DNA of 64,000 nt from Mesorhizobium sp. C432A (GTDB lineage: Bacteria; Pseudomonadota; Alphaproteobacteria; Rhizobiales; Rhizobiaceae), in contig NZ_CP100470.1 in NCBI RefSeq assembly GCF_030323145.1, positions 3,265,001-3,329,000 on the forward strand, in the 5' to 3' direction. The notes under the pieces were generated by a model. The model was not told the DNA's origin and ran no database searches. It was given only the letters and a program-made list of their open reading frames with translations. Made by a program: the position numbers and the translations under genes. Of this stretch, positions 21,648 through 32,858 are shown piece by piece. Within the stretch, counting starts at the first letter, position 1. Each line of letters starts with the position of its first letter.

Positions 21648-21859
21648 GTTTAAAGTGGTTTAATAACAAGGCGTTACGATGTGACGCTCAAGGTCTGTCG
21701 CGGTTACACAGAGTAAGAAACCGTGATTTGGAGTCTCCCTGACAGACCATTATCTTTGCCGCAGCACTTTCGGTGTGCTGGGATTCGGGGAAGTGGCCCT
21801 GCCTGCCGATAAAAAAGAGCCGCGCCTTTTGGGTTAAAGCGGACTTAGGCGTTTGGGCT

Positions 21860-22807
21860 ATGGGGTTTGTCTTGCAAGACTATCAGACGACACTGAAATC
21901 GCGTGCAACGCTGACCGGTACCGGCGTTCACAGCGGCAAACCGGTCACCGTCAATTTCCTCCCTGCGGACGCCGACACCGGCGTGCTCTTCCACCTTTCG
22001 AACGGAAGCGAGAGCCGCGAGTTCCGCGCGCTGGTTGCTGAAGTCGGCGCGACCGATCTCTGCACCATGCTCGGCGATCCGGCAGGCGAGCATATCGCCA
22101 CCGTCGAACATCTGATGGCGACGCTTTTCGGGCTCGGCATCGACAACATCGTCATCGAGATCGACGGTCATGAGGTTCCGATCCTCGATGGCAGTGCGGT
22201 GGCGTTCGTGGAAGCCATCGACCAGGCCGGCATCGAGACGCTGGCGGTCAAGCGCCGCTACATCAGGGTGGTCAAGCCCGTCCGCATCGAGAATGGCGCG
22301 TCCTGGGCCGAGTTCAGGGCCTATAGCGGCACGCGCTTCGAGGTCGAGATCGATTTCGAAAGCCCGGCGATCGGCCGTCAACTGTTCGCCTCCGACATCA
22401 ACCCCGACATCTTTCGCCAGGATATCGCGCGCGCCCGCACCTTCGGCTTCATGAAGGATGTCGAGCGGCTGTGGGCGGCCGGCTATGCGCTGGGCTCCTC
22501 GCTGGAGAACTCGCTGGTGATCGGCGACGACAACCGGGTGATCAACATGGGTGGCCTGCGCTATCCCAATGAGTTCGCTCGCCACAAGACGATGGACGCC
22601 ATGGGCGACCTGGCGCTGGCCGGCGCCCGTTTCATCGGTTGTTTCCGCTCCTATCGCGGCGGTCACCGGATGAATGCGGCTGCTTTGCGGCGACTTCTGT
22701 CCGACCGTTCGGCCTTCGAGGTCGTCGAGACCACGCGCCGCGAGCGCGGCCGCACCGCCGAGATGAGCGCCGTCACCGGCCCTGTCTTTGCACCTTGGGT
22801 GATCTGA
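21860..22807 (+). CDS. lpxC: UDP-3-O-acyl-N-acetylglucosamine deacetylase
   Basis: 315-residue zinc enzyme, the committed step of lipid A synthesis. Zinc ligands are H84 in TVEHLMATL and H242 and D246 in HKTMDAMGD. TLTGTGVHSGKPV (about 17-29) is the family start and SSLENSLVIGDD the hydrophobic-passage region. The ATG at 21860 gives the usual MGFVLQDYQTT N-terminus; no strong Shine-Dalgarno is seen. It has its own 270-bp upstream region after the ftsZ hairpin, so it may be transcribed separately. Confidence 0.95.
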   Translation: MGFVLQDYQTTLKSRATLTGTGVHSGKPVTVNFLPADADTGVLFHLSNGSESREFRALVAEVGATDLCTMLGDPAGEHIATVEHLMATLFGLGIDNIVIEIDGHEVPILDGSAVAFVEAIDQAGIETLAVKRRYIRVVKPVRIENGASWAEFRAYSGTRFEVEIDFESPAIGRQLFASDINPDIFRQDIARARTFGFMKDVERLWAAGYALGSSLENSLVIGDDNRVINMGGLRYPNEFARHKTMDAMGDLALAGARFIGCFRSYRGGHRMNAAALRRLLSDRSAFEVVETTRRERGRTAEMSAVTGPVFAPWVI

Positions 22808-22839
22808 TTCTTAACGTATTTCTGGCTTTCTGAACGCTG

Positions 22840-22867
22840 GCCGGTGTTGCACGGATGCATCACCGGC
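22840..22867 (+). terminator. Hairpin after lpxC
   Basis: GCCGGTG (22840-22846) pairs with CACCGGC (22861-22867), 33 bases after the lpxC stop. The 14-base loop and lack of a T-run make it a weak terminator candidate. Confidence 0.25.
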
Positions 22868-23069
22868 GGTGAAAGTGCATAGCTTTCCGGGCAACACCAA
22901 GCCGCCACAAAAATGTGCGATTGGCTAGACATAGCGTTGCTGGGCAAGGCAGTTATGGTTTATGGCTGCTGCCGTCTGTTAGGCGCATGTCGCTCAAAAG
23001 TGGGGATCAGTTTTGAGGGAACGCCATGCGAAAGGCATTGAACTAACGCCGAAAGGGCGCAATCCAATC

Positions 23070-23939
23070 ATGTTCTTCAAGCGAGTTGGTCAATCGAAAG
23101 CGCCGTATCGGGCTGTTTTCCTGGCGCTTTCGGTGGTTGTGCCATCGCTCTTCCTCTCGGCCTGCATGTCGTCCGAGAAAGACGTCGACCTGTCGACCTA
23201 TGTCGACCAGACCGAACCGGCCGACGTCCTTTACAATCAAGGCCTTGCCAATCTCAATGCCGGCCGCCTGGATGAGGCGAGCAAGAAGTTCGACGCCGTC
23301 GACCGCCAGCACCCCTATTCGGAATTCGCCCGCAAATCGATGGTGATGGGCGCCTTCGCCGACTATCGCGCCGGCCGTTATGACGAAGCGATCGGCTCGG
23401 CCAAGCGCTATCTCACGCTCTATCCGTCGACCGACGACGCGGCTTACGCCCAGTATATTATCGGGCTGAGCTACTACAAGCAGATCAAGGACGTCACCCA
23501 GGATCAGAAGGAAGCACGCCAGACCGTGCAGACGATGCAGGATCTGGTGACGCGCTGGCCGACGTCGGAATATGTCGACGACGCCAAGGAAAAGATCCGT
23601 TTCGCCAACGACCAGCTGGCCGGCAAAGAGATGCAGATCGGCCGCTATTATCTCGAGCGGCGCGAATACATTGCTGCCGTCAAGCGCTTCCGCAACGTTG
23701 TCGAGAACTATTCCAACACCCGCCATGTCGAAGAGGCGCTGGCGCGTCTGGCCGAAAGCTATTACGCCATGGGCTTGACCTCGGAAGCGCAAACCGCCGC
23801 TGCGGTGCTCGGCACCAATTATCCCGACAGCCAATGGTACAAGGATACCTACAAGCTGTTGCAGAGCAACGGGCTTGAGCCGCGCGAGAATGCCGGATCG
23901 TGGATATCCAAGGCCGGCAAGCTGATCACCGGCGCCTGA
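23070..23939 (+). CDS. bamD: Outer membrane protein assembly factor BamD
   Basis: 289-residue lipoprotein of the BAM complex that folds outer-membrane beta-barrels. Signal peptide [21 protein letters not shown] ends in a lipobox (LSAC, Cys about 31). It is followed by TPR-like repeats: [38 protein letters not shown] and [21 protein letters not shown]. Start taken at ATG 23070, with AAAGGG about 12 bases upstream; an upstream TTG at 23013 would give an over-long N-region. Located between lpxC and recN as in other Rhizobiales. Confidence 0.93.
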   Translation: MFFKRVGQSKAPYRAVFLALSVVVPSLFLSACMSSEKDVDLSTYVDQTEPADVLYNQGLANLNAGRLDEASKKFDAVDRQHPYSEFARKSMVMGAFADYRAGRYDEAIGSAKRYLTLYPSTDDAAYAQYIIGLSYYKQIKDVTQDQKEARQTVQTMQDLVTRWPTSEYVDDAKEKIRFANDQLAGKEMQIGRYYLERREYIAAVKRFRNVVENYSNTRHVEEALARLAESYYAMGLTSEAQTAAAVLGTNYPDSQWYKDTYKLLQSNGLEPRENAGSWISKAGKLITGA

Positions 23940-24096
23940 CGCCCGAGCATCGACTGAGGCGGAACGCGCTTTTCGGATTGATCCGACGCTCAAACAAAAA
24001 GATAGTGCGGCGCTGCGACTCCATCGGTCGCATGCCGCTTCACAGCGGTTCAGTGGTTTGATTGAGGCGCTGAACCGTCCTAACTTTTTGTTCTAC

Positions 24097-24140
24097 GCAA
24101 TTCCGGACGGAAAACCGCTACGCACTTTTCCCGGAATTGC
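24097..24140. repeat. Short intergenic inverted repeat (GCAATTCCGG family)
   Basis: GCAATTCCGG (24097-24106) and CCGGAATTGC (24131-24140) are perfect inverted arms around a 24-base interior, directly upstream of recN. From memory, elements of this type are common between rhizobial genes. Only one copy was found in this window. Confidence 0.55.
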
Positions 24141-24157
24141 TTGAGGTCCGGGTTCTG

Positions 24158-25831
24158 ATGCTTTCCAGACTGTCGATCCGCGATATCGTCCTGATCGAGA
24201 AGCTGGATATCGACTTCCAGCCCGGCCTTTCCGTGCTGACCGGTGAAACCGGCGCCGGCAAATCCATCCTTCTCGACGCGCTGTCGCTGGCGCTTGGCGC
24301 GCGCGGCGACGCCTCGCTGGTGCGCCACGGCGCGGCACAGGGCCAGGTCATTGCCGTCTTCGATGTGCCGCGCAACCACCCGGTGCGCGCGCTGCTGGCC
24401 GAAAACGCCATCGAGGATGACGGCGACATCATCCTGCGCCGGCTGCAGACCGCGGATGGCCGCACCCGTGTCTTCGTCAACGACCAGCCGTCCAGCGTCA
24501 CCCTGATGCGCGACATCGGCCACGCGCTGGTCGAGATCCACGGCCAGCATGACGAGCGGGCTCTGGTCGATCCCGGCGCCCATCGCGAATTGCTGGACAG
24601 TTTTGGCGGCCATCTGGGCGCTGCCCGCGCGACCGGCGAGGCGTGGCGCTGTTGGCGTGGCGCCGAGCAGGAGTTCGTCAGGCACCGCGCCAAGGTCGAG
24701 GCAGCGGCGCGCGAGGCCGATTATCTCAGGGCCTCGGTGGCGGAACTGGCAAAGCTCGATCCGCAGCCCGGCGAAGAGACGCAACTGGCCGAATTGCGCG
24801 CCACGATGATGCGGGCCGAAAAGATCGCCTCGGAAATACACGATGCGCAGGATGTGCTGTCAGGCCCGTCCTCGCCACTGCCGCAACTGGCCAGTTTGCT
24901 CCGGCGCCTGCAGCGCAAGGCCAGCGAAGCGCCGGGCCTGCTCGAGGATGTGGTGAAGTCGCTGGATGAGGCGATGCTGTCGCTGGATGCAGCGCAATCG
25001 GGCGTCGAGGCGGCACTGCGCGCTACCGAATACGACCCGCAGCGGCTGGAGAAGGCGGAGGAGCGGCTGTTTTCGCTGCGTGCGGCCTCACGTAAGCACA
25101 GTGTGGCCGTCGACGATCTGGCGCAACTGCGCGACACCATGTCCGCCGATCTCGCCGATCTTGATGCCGGCGAGGGGCGCCTGCATCTCTTGGAAAAGCA
25201 GGCCTCAGCGGCGCGCGAAGCCTACGATATTTCCGCAGCCCAGCTGTCCTCGCTTCGCCATGCGGCCGCGGTCGGCCTGACCAAGGCTGTGATGGCCGAA
25301 TTGCCGGCGCTGAAACTGGAACGGGCTGAGTTCATCGTCGAACTGGCCAGCGATGGCGAGAACCGCATGGAAGAAGGCATCGACCAGGTCGAGTTCTGGG
25401 TGCGCACCAATCCCGGCACCAGGCCTGGGCCGATGATGAAGGTCGCTTCCGGCGGCGAGCTGTCGCGCTTCCTGCTGGCGCTCAAGGTGGCGCTGGCCGA
25501 CCGTGGCTCGGCGCCGACATTGGTCTTCGACGAGATCGACACCGGCGTCGGCGGCGCCGTGGCCGATGCGATCGGCCAAAGGCTGGCCAGGCTGTCGAAG
25601 CGCGTGCAGGTGCTGTCGGTCACGCATGCTCCGCAAGTGGCGGCACGCGCGGCAACGCATTTCCTGATCTCCAAATCCGGCGGCTCGGACAAGGTCGCCA
25701 CCGGCATTGCCGAGATGGACCGGGCGGCGCGCCAGGAAGAGATCGCGCGCATGCTGGCCGGCGCCACCATCACCGAAGAGGCGCGCGCAGCCGCCGAACG
25801 GCTGCTGCGCGAGAATATTGCTGCAGCGTAG
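24158..25831 (+). CDS. recN: DNA repair protein RecN
   Basis: 557-residue SMC-like ATPase acting in double-strand-break repair. Walker A is LTGETGAGKSILLDALSLALG (around residues 30-50). A long coiled-coil region follows (about 150-380). The C-terminal ATPase half has KVASGGELSRFLLALKVAL (signature) and TLVFDEIDTGVGGAVADAIG (Walker B). ATG at 24158 gives MLSRLSIRDIVLIEKLDI, the usual start; a TTG at 24137 lies within the upstream repeat and is less likely. Intact and of normal length. Confidence 0.95.
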   Translation: MLSRLSIRDIVLIEKLDIDFQPGLSVLTGETGAGKSILLDALSLALGARGDASLVRHGAAQGQVIAVFDVPRNHPVRALLAENAIEDDGDIILRRLQTADGRTRVFVNDQPSSVTLMRDIGHALVEIHGQHDERALVDPGAHRELLDSFGGHLGAARATGEAWRCWRGAEQEFVRHRAKVEAAAREADYLRASVAELAKLDPQPGEETQLAELRATMMRAEKIASEIHDAQDVLSGPSSPLPQLASLLRRLQRKASEAPGLLEDVVKSLDEAMLSLDAAQSGVEAALRATEYDPQRLEKAEERLFSLRAASRKHSVAVDDLAQLRDTMSADLADLDAGEGRLHLLEKQASAAREAYDISAAQLSSLRHAAAVGLTKAVMAELPALKLERAEFIVELASDGENRMEEGIDQVEFWVRTNPGTRPGPMMKVASGGELSRFLLALKVALADRGSAPTLVFDEIDTGVGGAVADAIGQRLARLSKRVQVLSVTHAPQVAARAATHFLISKSGGSDKVATGIAEMDRAARQEEIARMLAGATITEEARAAAERLLRENIAAA

Positions 25832-28146
<2,315 letters not shown>

Positions 28147-28147
<1 letters not shown>

Positions 28148-28839
28148 TGGCCGGTTCGTTCAAAGGGTTCGGGCAAAAGGCCATCCCGTTCCTCAAGGCG
28201 CTCGACTTCCACCAGAGCCGCGAATGGTTCCAGGAAAACCGCGCGCTTTACGACAGCGAGTTGCATGAGCCGTTCTGCGATCTGGTCGAGACGCTGACGG
28301 AGCGCTTCGCGGCGGCGGGTCTGGGCTTGCGCGGAGACCGCAAGAAGTCACTGTTTCGCATCAACCGCGACGTGCGCTTCGCCAAGGACAAGCGGCCCTA
28401 CAACCAGCATTTGTCGGCCATGCTGTCGCCGGATGGCACCAAGATGGAGCAGGGCGTGTTCTTCGTCTATGTCGGGATCGACCGTTGCTTTGCCGATGTC
28501 GCCTGGTGGAATCCGGAGCCGTCCCTGCTGCTGGCGATGCGCAAGGCGATCATCGCCCGGCCGGCCGAGTTCCGAAAACTGCTCTCAACGCTGAAGAAAA
28601 ACGGCTTCGAACTTGAAACCGAGGGCCGCATGAAGCGCACGCCGCGTGGCTTCGAGCAGGTCAACGAACCCGATCTTGTCGACGCCATCCGCAACCGGCA
28701 CTTCTATGTCCAGCACATGATCGATCCGGCTGGAATTCACGCGCCGACGCTGGTCGACGAGCTTGTCGATTTCGCCTTGCGCGCCAAGCCGCTGCTTGAC
28801 TGGGGCAGGGCGATCCAGGGCACGGCACCGCGGAGCTAA
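28147..28839 (+). CDS. DUF2461 family protein (TIGR02453)
   Basis: 230-residue protein of unknown function. It matches the DUF2461 pattern: IPFLKALDFHQSREWFQENRALYDSEL at the N-terminus, RDVRFAKDKRPYNQHLSAMLSP in the middle and FVYVGIDRCFADVAWWNPEPSLLLAMRKAI. The starts overlap the ligA stop (TGATG), so it is probably co-transcribed with ligA. No signal peptide or membrane segment is seen. No biochemical role can be given. Confidence 0.8.
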
Positions 28840-28861
28840 ATCAGCTCGGCGCACTGCACGG

Positions 28862-29620
28862 CTACATCCGCATCAAAAGACCACCGTCGACTGCCAGTTC
28901 GATGCCGGTGATGTAGCTTGCCGCATCGGAAAGCAGGAATAGCGCGGCATTGGCCATGTCCTGCGGCGTGCCGATGCGGCCGAGCGGCGCATAATTGGCA
29001 ACGGCCGCGCGTTTCTCCTCGGTGTCCCAGCGCGCCTGCAGCGGCGTCAACGCCATGCCCGGGCAGATCGAATTGGAGCGGATGCCATCGCCCGCCAACT
29101 GCATGGCGAGCGACTTCGACAGCGCACAGACGCCGGCCTTCGATGCCTGGTAGGCATCCTGCGGGGTCGGATCGCCGCGATACCACTGGATGGTGGAGAA
29201 GTGCACCATGGCGCCGCCGCGCCCGCCAGCGCGCATGTGCGGAACGACGGCACGCGCCGTGTGCACGAAGGACTTCAGATTGATGTTGAAGACCTGGTCC
29301 CAGACATCAAGGTCCATCTCGAGGGCCGACTTGTCGCGGCCGAACCAGAGCACGCCTGCGACATTGGCGAGATAATCGATGCCGCCGCGCTTGCGGCCCG
29401 CGGCGTTGATGGTCTGCTCGACAAAGGCGGCGTCGGTGAGGTCGCCCTGGGCAAAGGTGAGCCGGTCGTCATAGGCGGCAAGCGACGCCGGACGCGGCTT
29501 GACGTCGATGGCGGTGACCGAGGCGCCGGCCTCGAGCAGCGCCAGCGAGATCGCCTCGCCCATACCGCCACCGGCGCCGGTGACGACCGCGTGCCTGCCG
29601 GTGAAATCATAAGCGATCAT
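28862..29620 (-). CDS. SDR family NAD(P)-dependent oxidoreductase
   Basis: 252-residue classical short-chain dehydrogenase. It has the cofactor motif TGAGGGMG near residue 14, a NVAGV (NNAG-like) motif, catalytic Ser in HFSTIQW and the YQASK active-site pair. DVKPRPAS after the second strand suggests NAD preference through the Asp. LAVDGGLLMRM is the usual C-terminal end. Divergent from azlC across 112 bp that could hold a shared control region; convergent with the DUF2461 gene. Substrate unknown. Confidence 0.88.
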   Translation of the reverse strand: MIAYDFTGRHAVVTGAGGGMGEAISLALLEAGASVTAIDVKPRPASLAAYDDRLTFAQGDLTDAAFVEQTINAAGRKRGGIDYLANVAGVLWFGRDKSALEMDLDVWDQVFNINLKSFVHTARAVVPHMRAGGRGGAMVHFSTIQWYRGDPTPQDAYQASKAGVCALSKSLAMQLAGDGIRSNSICPGMALTPLQARWDTEEKRAAVANYAPLGRIGTPQDMANAALFLLSDAASYITGIELAVDGGLLMRM

Positions 29621-29732
29621 CCGAATCCCTCATTTTTTACAACATCAGTTTCGCTGATTTGTTGGCTCAAGCGAATTCGTCTGACTTTTCAAACGCCGGC
29701 TCCTACATAGCAGCGCGAGATGGGAATGTGAC

Positions 29733-30461
29733 ATGTCGGCAGAGACCTTAAGCGAAAATTCTGTGGCCAGCGACTTCTGGGACGGCGTGCGGCTGTCGAT
29801 GCCGGTGGTTGTCGCCGCGGCGCCATTTGGGCTGCTGTTCGGCGCCATCGCCGTCGACAACGGCTTTTCCGTTCTCGAAGCTTTCTTGATGAGCGCGCTG
29901 ATCTTCGGCGGCGCGAGCCAGATGGTCGGCATCGAATTGTTCGGCCAGCATGTCGCGCCATGGCTGATCGTGCTGTCGATCTTCGCGGTAAACTTCCGTC
30001 ACGTGCTTTACTCCGCCAGCATCGGCCGGCGAATCGCGCACTGGCCGATTATCAGCCAAGCGCTGGGCTATTTCGTGCTCACCGATCCGCAATTCGCGGT
30101 GGCCGAGCGCAGGGCCGAAGCCGGCGAGACCGTCGGTTTTGCCTGGTATATGGGCCTTGGCCTGCCGGTCTATGTGTTCTGGGGGATTGAAAGCGCGTTG
30201 GGCGCGGTGTTCGGCAAGCTGATCCCCGACACGCATGCGCTGGGCATCGATTTCCTGCTGCCGATCTATTTCCTCGGGCTGGTCATGGGCTTTCGCAACC
30301 GGCCACTGTGGCTGCCGGTGGTGATCGCCAGCGCCGCGGCGTCGATCATCGCCTACAAAACTGTGGGATCGCCATGGCACGTCTCCATCGGCGCCGTTGC
30401 AGGCGTGCTTCTGGCCGTCATCCTGCCGCCGCACCATAGCGGTGTGGAGGCAAAACGATGA
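29733..30461 (+). CDS. azlC: AzlC family branched-chain amino acid exporter, large subunit
   Basis: 242-residue membrane protein with about seven hydrophobic segments. The N-terminal PVVVAAAPFGLLFGAIAVDNGFS and FGGASQMVGIELFGQ are AzlC signatures, and NFRHVLYSASIGRRI follows. Together with AzlD it forms an exporter for branched-chain or other small amino acids. The stop overlaps the azlD start by four bases. Substrate is inferred from the family only. Confidence 0.88.
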   Translation: MSAETLSENSVASDFWDGVRLSMPVVVAAAPFGLLFGAIAVDNGFSVLEAFLMSALIFGGASQMVGIELFGQHVAPWLIVLSIFAVNFRHVLYSASIGRRIAHWPIISQALGYFVLTDPQFAVAERRAEAGETVGFAWYMGLGLPVYVFWGIESALGAVFGKLIPDTHALGIDFLLPIYFLGLVMGFRNRPLWLPVVIASAAASIIAYKTVGSPWHVSIGAVAGVLLAVILPPHHSGVEAKR

Positions 30462-30754
30462 GCGCGACTTTGTGGATCATCATTGCCGGCGCGATCGCCA
30501 CCTATCTCACCCGCGTCGGCGGCCATCTGGTGATCTCGCGCTTCGACCACATCCATCCACGCGTCGAGGCTGGCTTGAACGCCGTGCCGGCGGCGGTGTT
30601 GACGACGCTGGTGGCGCCCGCCGCACTCAGCGCCGGACCGGCGGAATGGGCGGCGCTGGTCGTCGCCGCTGTGGTCTCGCTACGTGGCGGACTGATGGCG
30701 ATGTTTCTGGCAGGGGCGGTGGTGCTGATCCTAGCGCGGCAGTTTGTGGCATAG
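30458..30754 (+). CDS. azlD: AzlD family transport protein, small subunit
   Basis: 98-residue protein with three to four hydrophobic segments. It starts SATLWIIIAGAIATYLTRVGGHLV, and LNAVPAAVLTTLVAPAAL is the conserved AzlD loop. The start overlaps azlC (ATGA). It is the obligate partner of AzlC. Convergent with the aminopeptidase gene across a repeat-rich 155-bp gap. Confidence 0.86.
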   Translation: MSATLWIIIAGAIATYLTRVGGHLVISRFDHIHPRVEAGLNAVPAAVLTTLVAPAALSAGPAEWAALVVAAVVSLRGGLMAMFLAGAVVLILARQFVA

Positions 30755-30791
30755 GGCGCCTGCCGGCAGAACAGTTTCGAACTGTCGGCGC

Positions 30792-30896
30792 CGCCCCTCA
30801 TTGCCCTGCCGGGCGTTCGTCACTCGAAAAGCCAAGCAATTGGCTTTTCGTCCGCTTCGCGGACCGCTCCTCACCTCCCCGTATAGTGACGGGGAG
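30792..30896. repeat. Repeat-rich convergent gap with strong hairpins, probable bidirectional terminator
   Basis: The segment CGCCCCTCATTGCCCTGCCG (near 30792-30810) resembles one arm of the repeat at 56847-56906. It is followed by a perfect 11-bp stem with a GCAA tetraloop (30825-30850, arms CGAAAAGCCAA and TTGGCTTTTCG). A second 8-bp stem, CTCCCCGT/ACGGGGAG, lies at 30875-30896. The T- and A-rich ends of the first stem could work as a terminator for both azlD and the opposing aminopeptidase gene. Confidence 0.5.
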
Positions 30897-30909
30897 AAAG
30901 AAGCTCATT

Positions 30910-32754
30910 TCAAATCTTGGCGTCGTGCGGTAGCGGCGCTGTTGCCTTCTCCAGCCAGGCCAGCGTCTCGTCGTCGAGCATCGGGCCGATCTCGGCCAGC
31001 ACCCCGGCATGGTAAGTATCCAGCCAGTGCAACTCGTCGCGCGTCAGCAGGTCGGTGCGGATCAGCCTGACATCGATCGGCGCCAGTGTCAGCGTCTCGA
31101 AACCGTGCATGGCAATGTCGCCGCCTTCGACCTGTTCGGCAGGCGTAACCAGGATCAGGTTCTCGATGCGGATGCCGTAGGAGCCTTCCTTGTAATAGCC
31201 GGGCTCGTTGGACAGCATCATGCCGGCCAGCAGCTTTTCGGTGCCGGTGCGGGCGATGCGCTGCGGCCCTTCATGCACGGCCAGATACGAGCCGACACCA
31301 TGGCCGGTGCCATGGGCAAAGTCGCAGCCATGCTTCCACAGCGCCATGCGCGCCACCGCGTCGATTTCCGAGCCGCGCGTGCCGGCGGGAAAGCGCAGCG
31401 TCGAAATGCCGATCATGCCCTTCAGCACCAGCGTAAAGCGCTCGCGCATCTCCTCGGTCGGCTGGCCGATCGGCACCGTGCGGGTGATATCGGTGGTGCC
31501 GTCCTGATACTGGGCGCCGGAATCGAGCAGGAACAGCTCGCCCTTTGCCAGCTCGCGGTTGGTGGCGCGCGACACGCGGTAGTGCATGATGGCGCCGTTC
31601 GGACCGCTGCCGGAAATGGTGTCGAAGGAGACATCGCGCAGCGGCATCTGCGTTTCCTCGCCGGTCTGCCGGCGCACCTCCTCCAGCTTGGTGACAACGG
31701 TTATTTCGTCGAGCGTGCCCGGCTTCTGCCGTTCCAGCCAGCACAGCAGTTTCGCCACCGCCGCCCCGTCTCGGCGGTGCGCGGCGCGGCTGCCGGCGAT
31801 TTCCGCCTGGTTCTTGGTGGCGCGCGGAATGCGGGCGGGATCGGCCGCTGAAACAAATGCGCCGCCATTGTCCTCGACCAGCATTCTCAGCTTCTCCGCC
31901 GCCAGCACCGGGTCGAGCGCGATCTTGGCGCCGCCCTTGGCAAGGGTAACGACCGCCGCCTCGAATTCGCCGGGCTCGTGCAGATCGGCGAGTTGGGTGA
32001 GATAGGCGGCGACCGTGCGCGAAAACTTGCGCTGGTCCATGAACAGCTGGTGCTTGCCGTCGGCGGCAAGGATCGCGAAGCCGAGCGCCAGCGGCGTGTG
32101 CGGCACGTCGCCGCCACGGATGTTGAAGGCCCAGGCGATCGAGGAGGGGTCGGTGAGCACGGCGTGCGTCGCGCCCTCCTTGCCGATTGCCGCCGCCAGC
32201 CGCGCCAGCTTGTCCTTGGCGAGTTCCCCGGCAAAGCCGATCGGGTGGATTTCGACCGGCGCCACGGGCGGCGCCGGCTGATCCTTCCAGATGATGTCGA
32301 TCGGGTTCCTGTCGAGCGGCACCAGCGTCGCGCCGGATTGCTCGGCCGAGGTTTTCAGCGCCTTGACCTCAGCGATCGTGTGCAGCCACGGGTCGAAGCC
32401 AAGCCTGGCGCCCTTGCCGAGATTGTCCTTGATCCAGGAGGCCGGCGGGTTGTCGACGAGACTCTCGATCGCAAAAATGTCGAGATCGACCTCGTGGCGC
32501 ACTTGCAAGGTATAGCGGCCATCGACGAACATGAAGGCGCGGTCACGCTGCACAAGTGCTACGCCGGCCGAGCCGCTGAATCCGGTCAACCATTTCAGCC
32601 GCGCCGAGCGATCGGCGACATACTCGCCCTGGTGCTCGTCGGCGCGCGGCACCAGGAAACCGTCGAGGCCATTATCCGCCAGCCATCGCCGCAGCAACGT
32701 CACGCGCGGCTTGCCGACGCTGGGGTCGCCTGCGGAATCGAAGGTCTGGAACAT
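30910..32754 (-). CDS. pepP: Xaa-Pro aminopeptidase (aminopeptidase P family)
   Basis: 614-residue M24B metallopeptidase removing N-terminal residues before proline. Two creatinase-like N-terminal domains precede the pita-bread catalytic domain. Metal ligands appear in LLDSGAQYQDGTTDITRT (two Asp), GTGHGVGSYLAVHEGP (His) and SNEPGYYKEGSYGIRIENL (Glu residues). The start chosen is ATG at 32754 (MFQTFDSAGDPSVG). An in-frame opening extends to 32955, but its extra residues are low-complexity and run into the neighbouring gap. The three-domain length is typical of the long type. Confidence 0.88.
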   Translation of the reverse strand: MFQTFDSAGDPSVGKPRVTLLRRWLADNGLDGFLVPRADEHQGEYVADRSARLKWLTGFSGSAGVALVQRDRAFMFVDGRYTLQVRHEVDLDIFAIESLVDNPPASWIKDNLGKGARLGFDPWLHTIAEVKALKTSAEQSGATLVPLDRNPIDIIWKDQPAPPVAPVEIHPIGFAGELAKDKLARLAAAIGKEGATHAVLTDPSSIAWAFNIRGGDVPHTPLALGFAILAADGKHQLFMDQRKFSRTVAAYLTQLADLHEPGEFEAAVVTLAKGGAKIALDPVLAAEKLRMLVEDNGGAFVSAADPARIPRATKNQAEIAGSRAAHRRDGAAVAKLLCWLERQKPGTLDEITVVTKLEEVRRQTGEETQMPLRDVSFDTISGSGPNGAIMHYRVSRATNRELAKGELFLLDSGAQYQDGTTDITRTVPIGQPTEEMRERFTLVLKGMIGISTLRFPAGTRGSEIDAVARMALWKHGCDFAHGTGHGVGSYLAVHEGPQRIARTGTEKLLAGMMLSNEPGYYKEGSYGIRIENLILVTPAEQVEGGDIAMHGFETLTLAPIDVRLIRTDLLTRDELHWLDTYHAGVLAEIGPMLDDETLAWLEKATAPLPHDAKI

Positions 32755-32786
32755 GGTATGCCTCCTGTATCGGGCGCGACCGTAGC

Positions 32787-32819
32787 GCATGACCCGGAAA
32801 ACCGGAATCGATTTTCGCC
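32787..32819. repeat. Partial copy of a rhizobial GCATGATC-type repeat
   Basis: This stretch (GCATGACCCGGAAAACCGG and following bases) resembles the right part of the complete element at 33751-33813, which also has GAAAACCGGAATC. It lies between pepP and prmA and has lost clear inverted arms. Similarity was judged by eye. Confidence 0.4.
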
Positions 32820-32858
32820 AACCGCAACAGGCTCGGATGGTCCAAAGCGCGTTGCGTC

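Noticed and set aside
23026..23046. Possible six-residue leader peptide (MRKALN) before bamD with GAGGGA upstream
   Set aside because: The ribosome site is good, but no attenuator structure is seen and very short open frames are common by chance.
29621..29732. Imperfect dyad around CATCAGTTTCGCTGAT between SDR and azlC
   Set aside because: Arms are short and broken, and a regulator site could not be supported.
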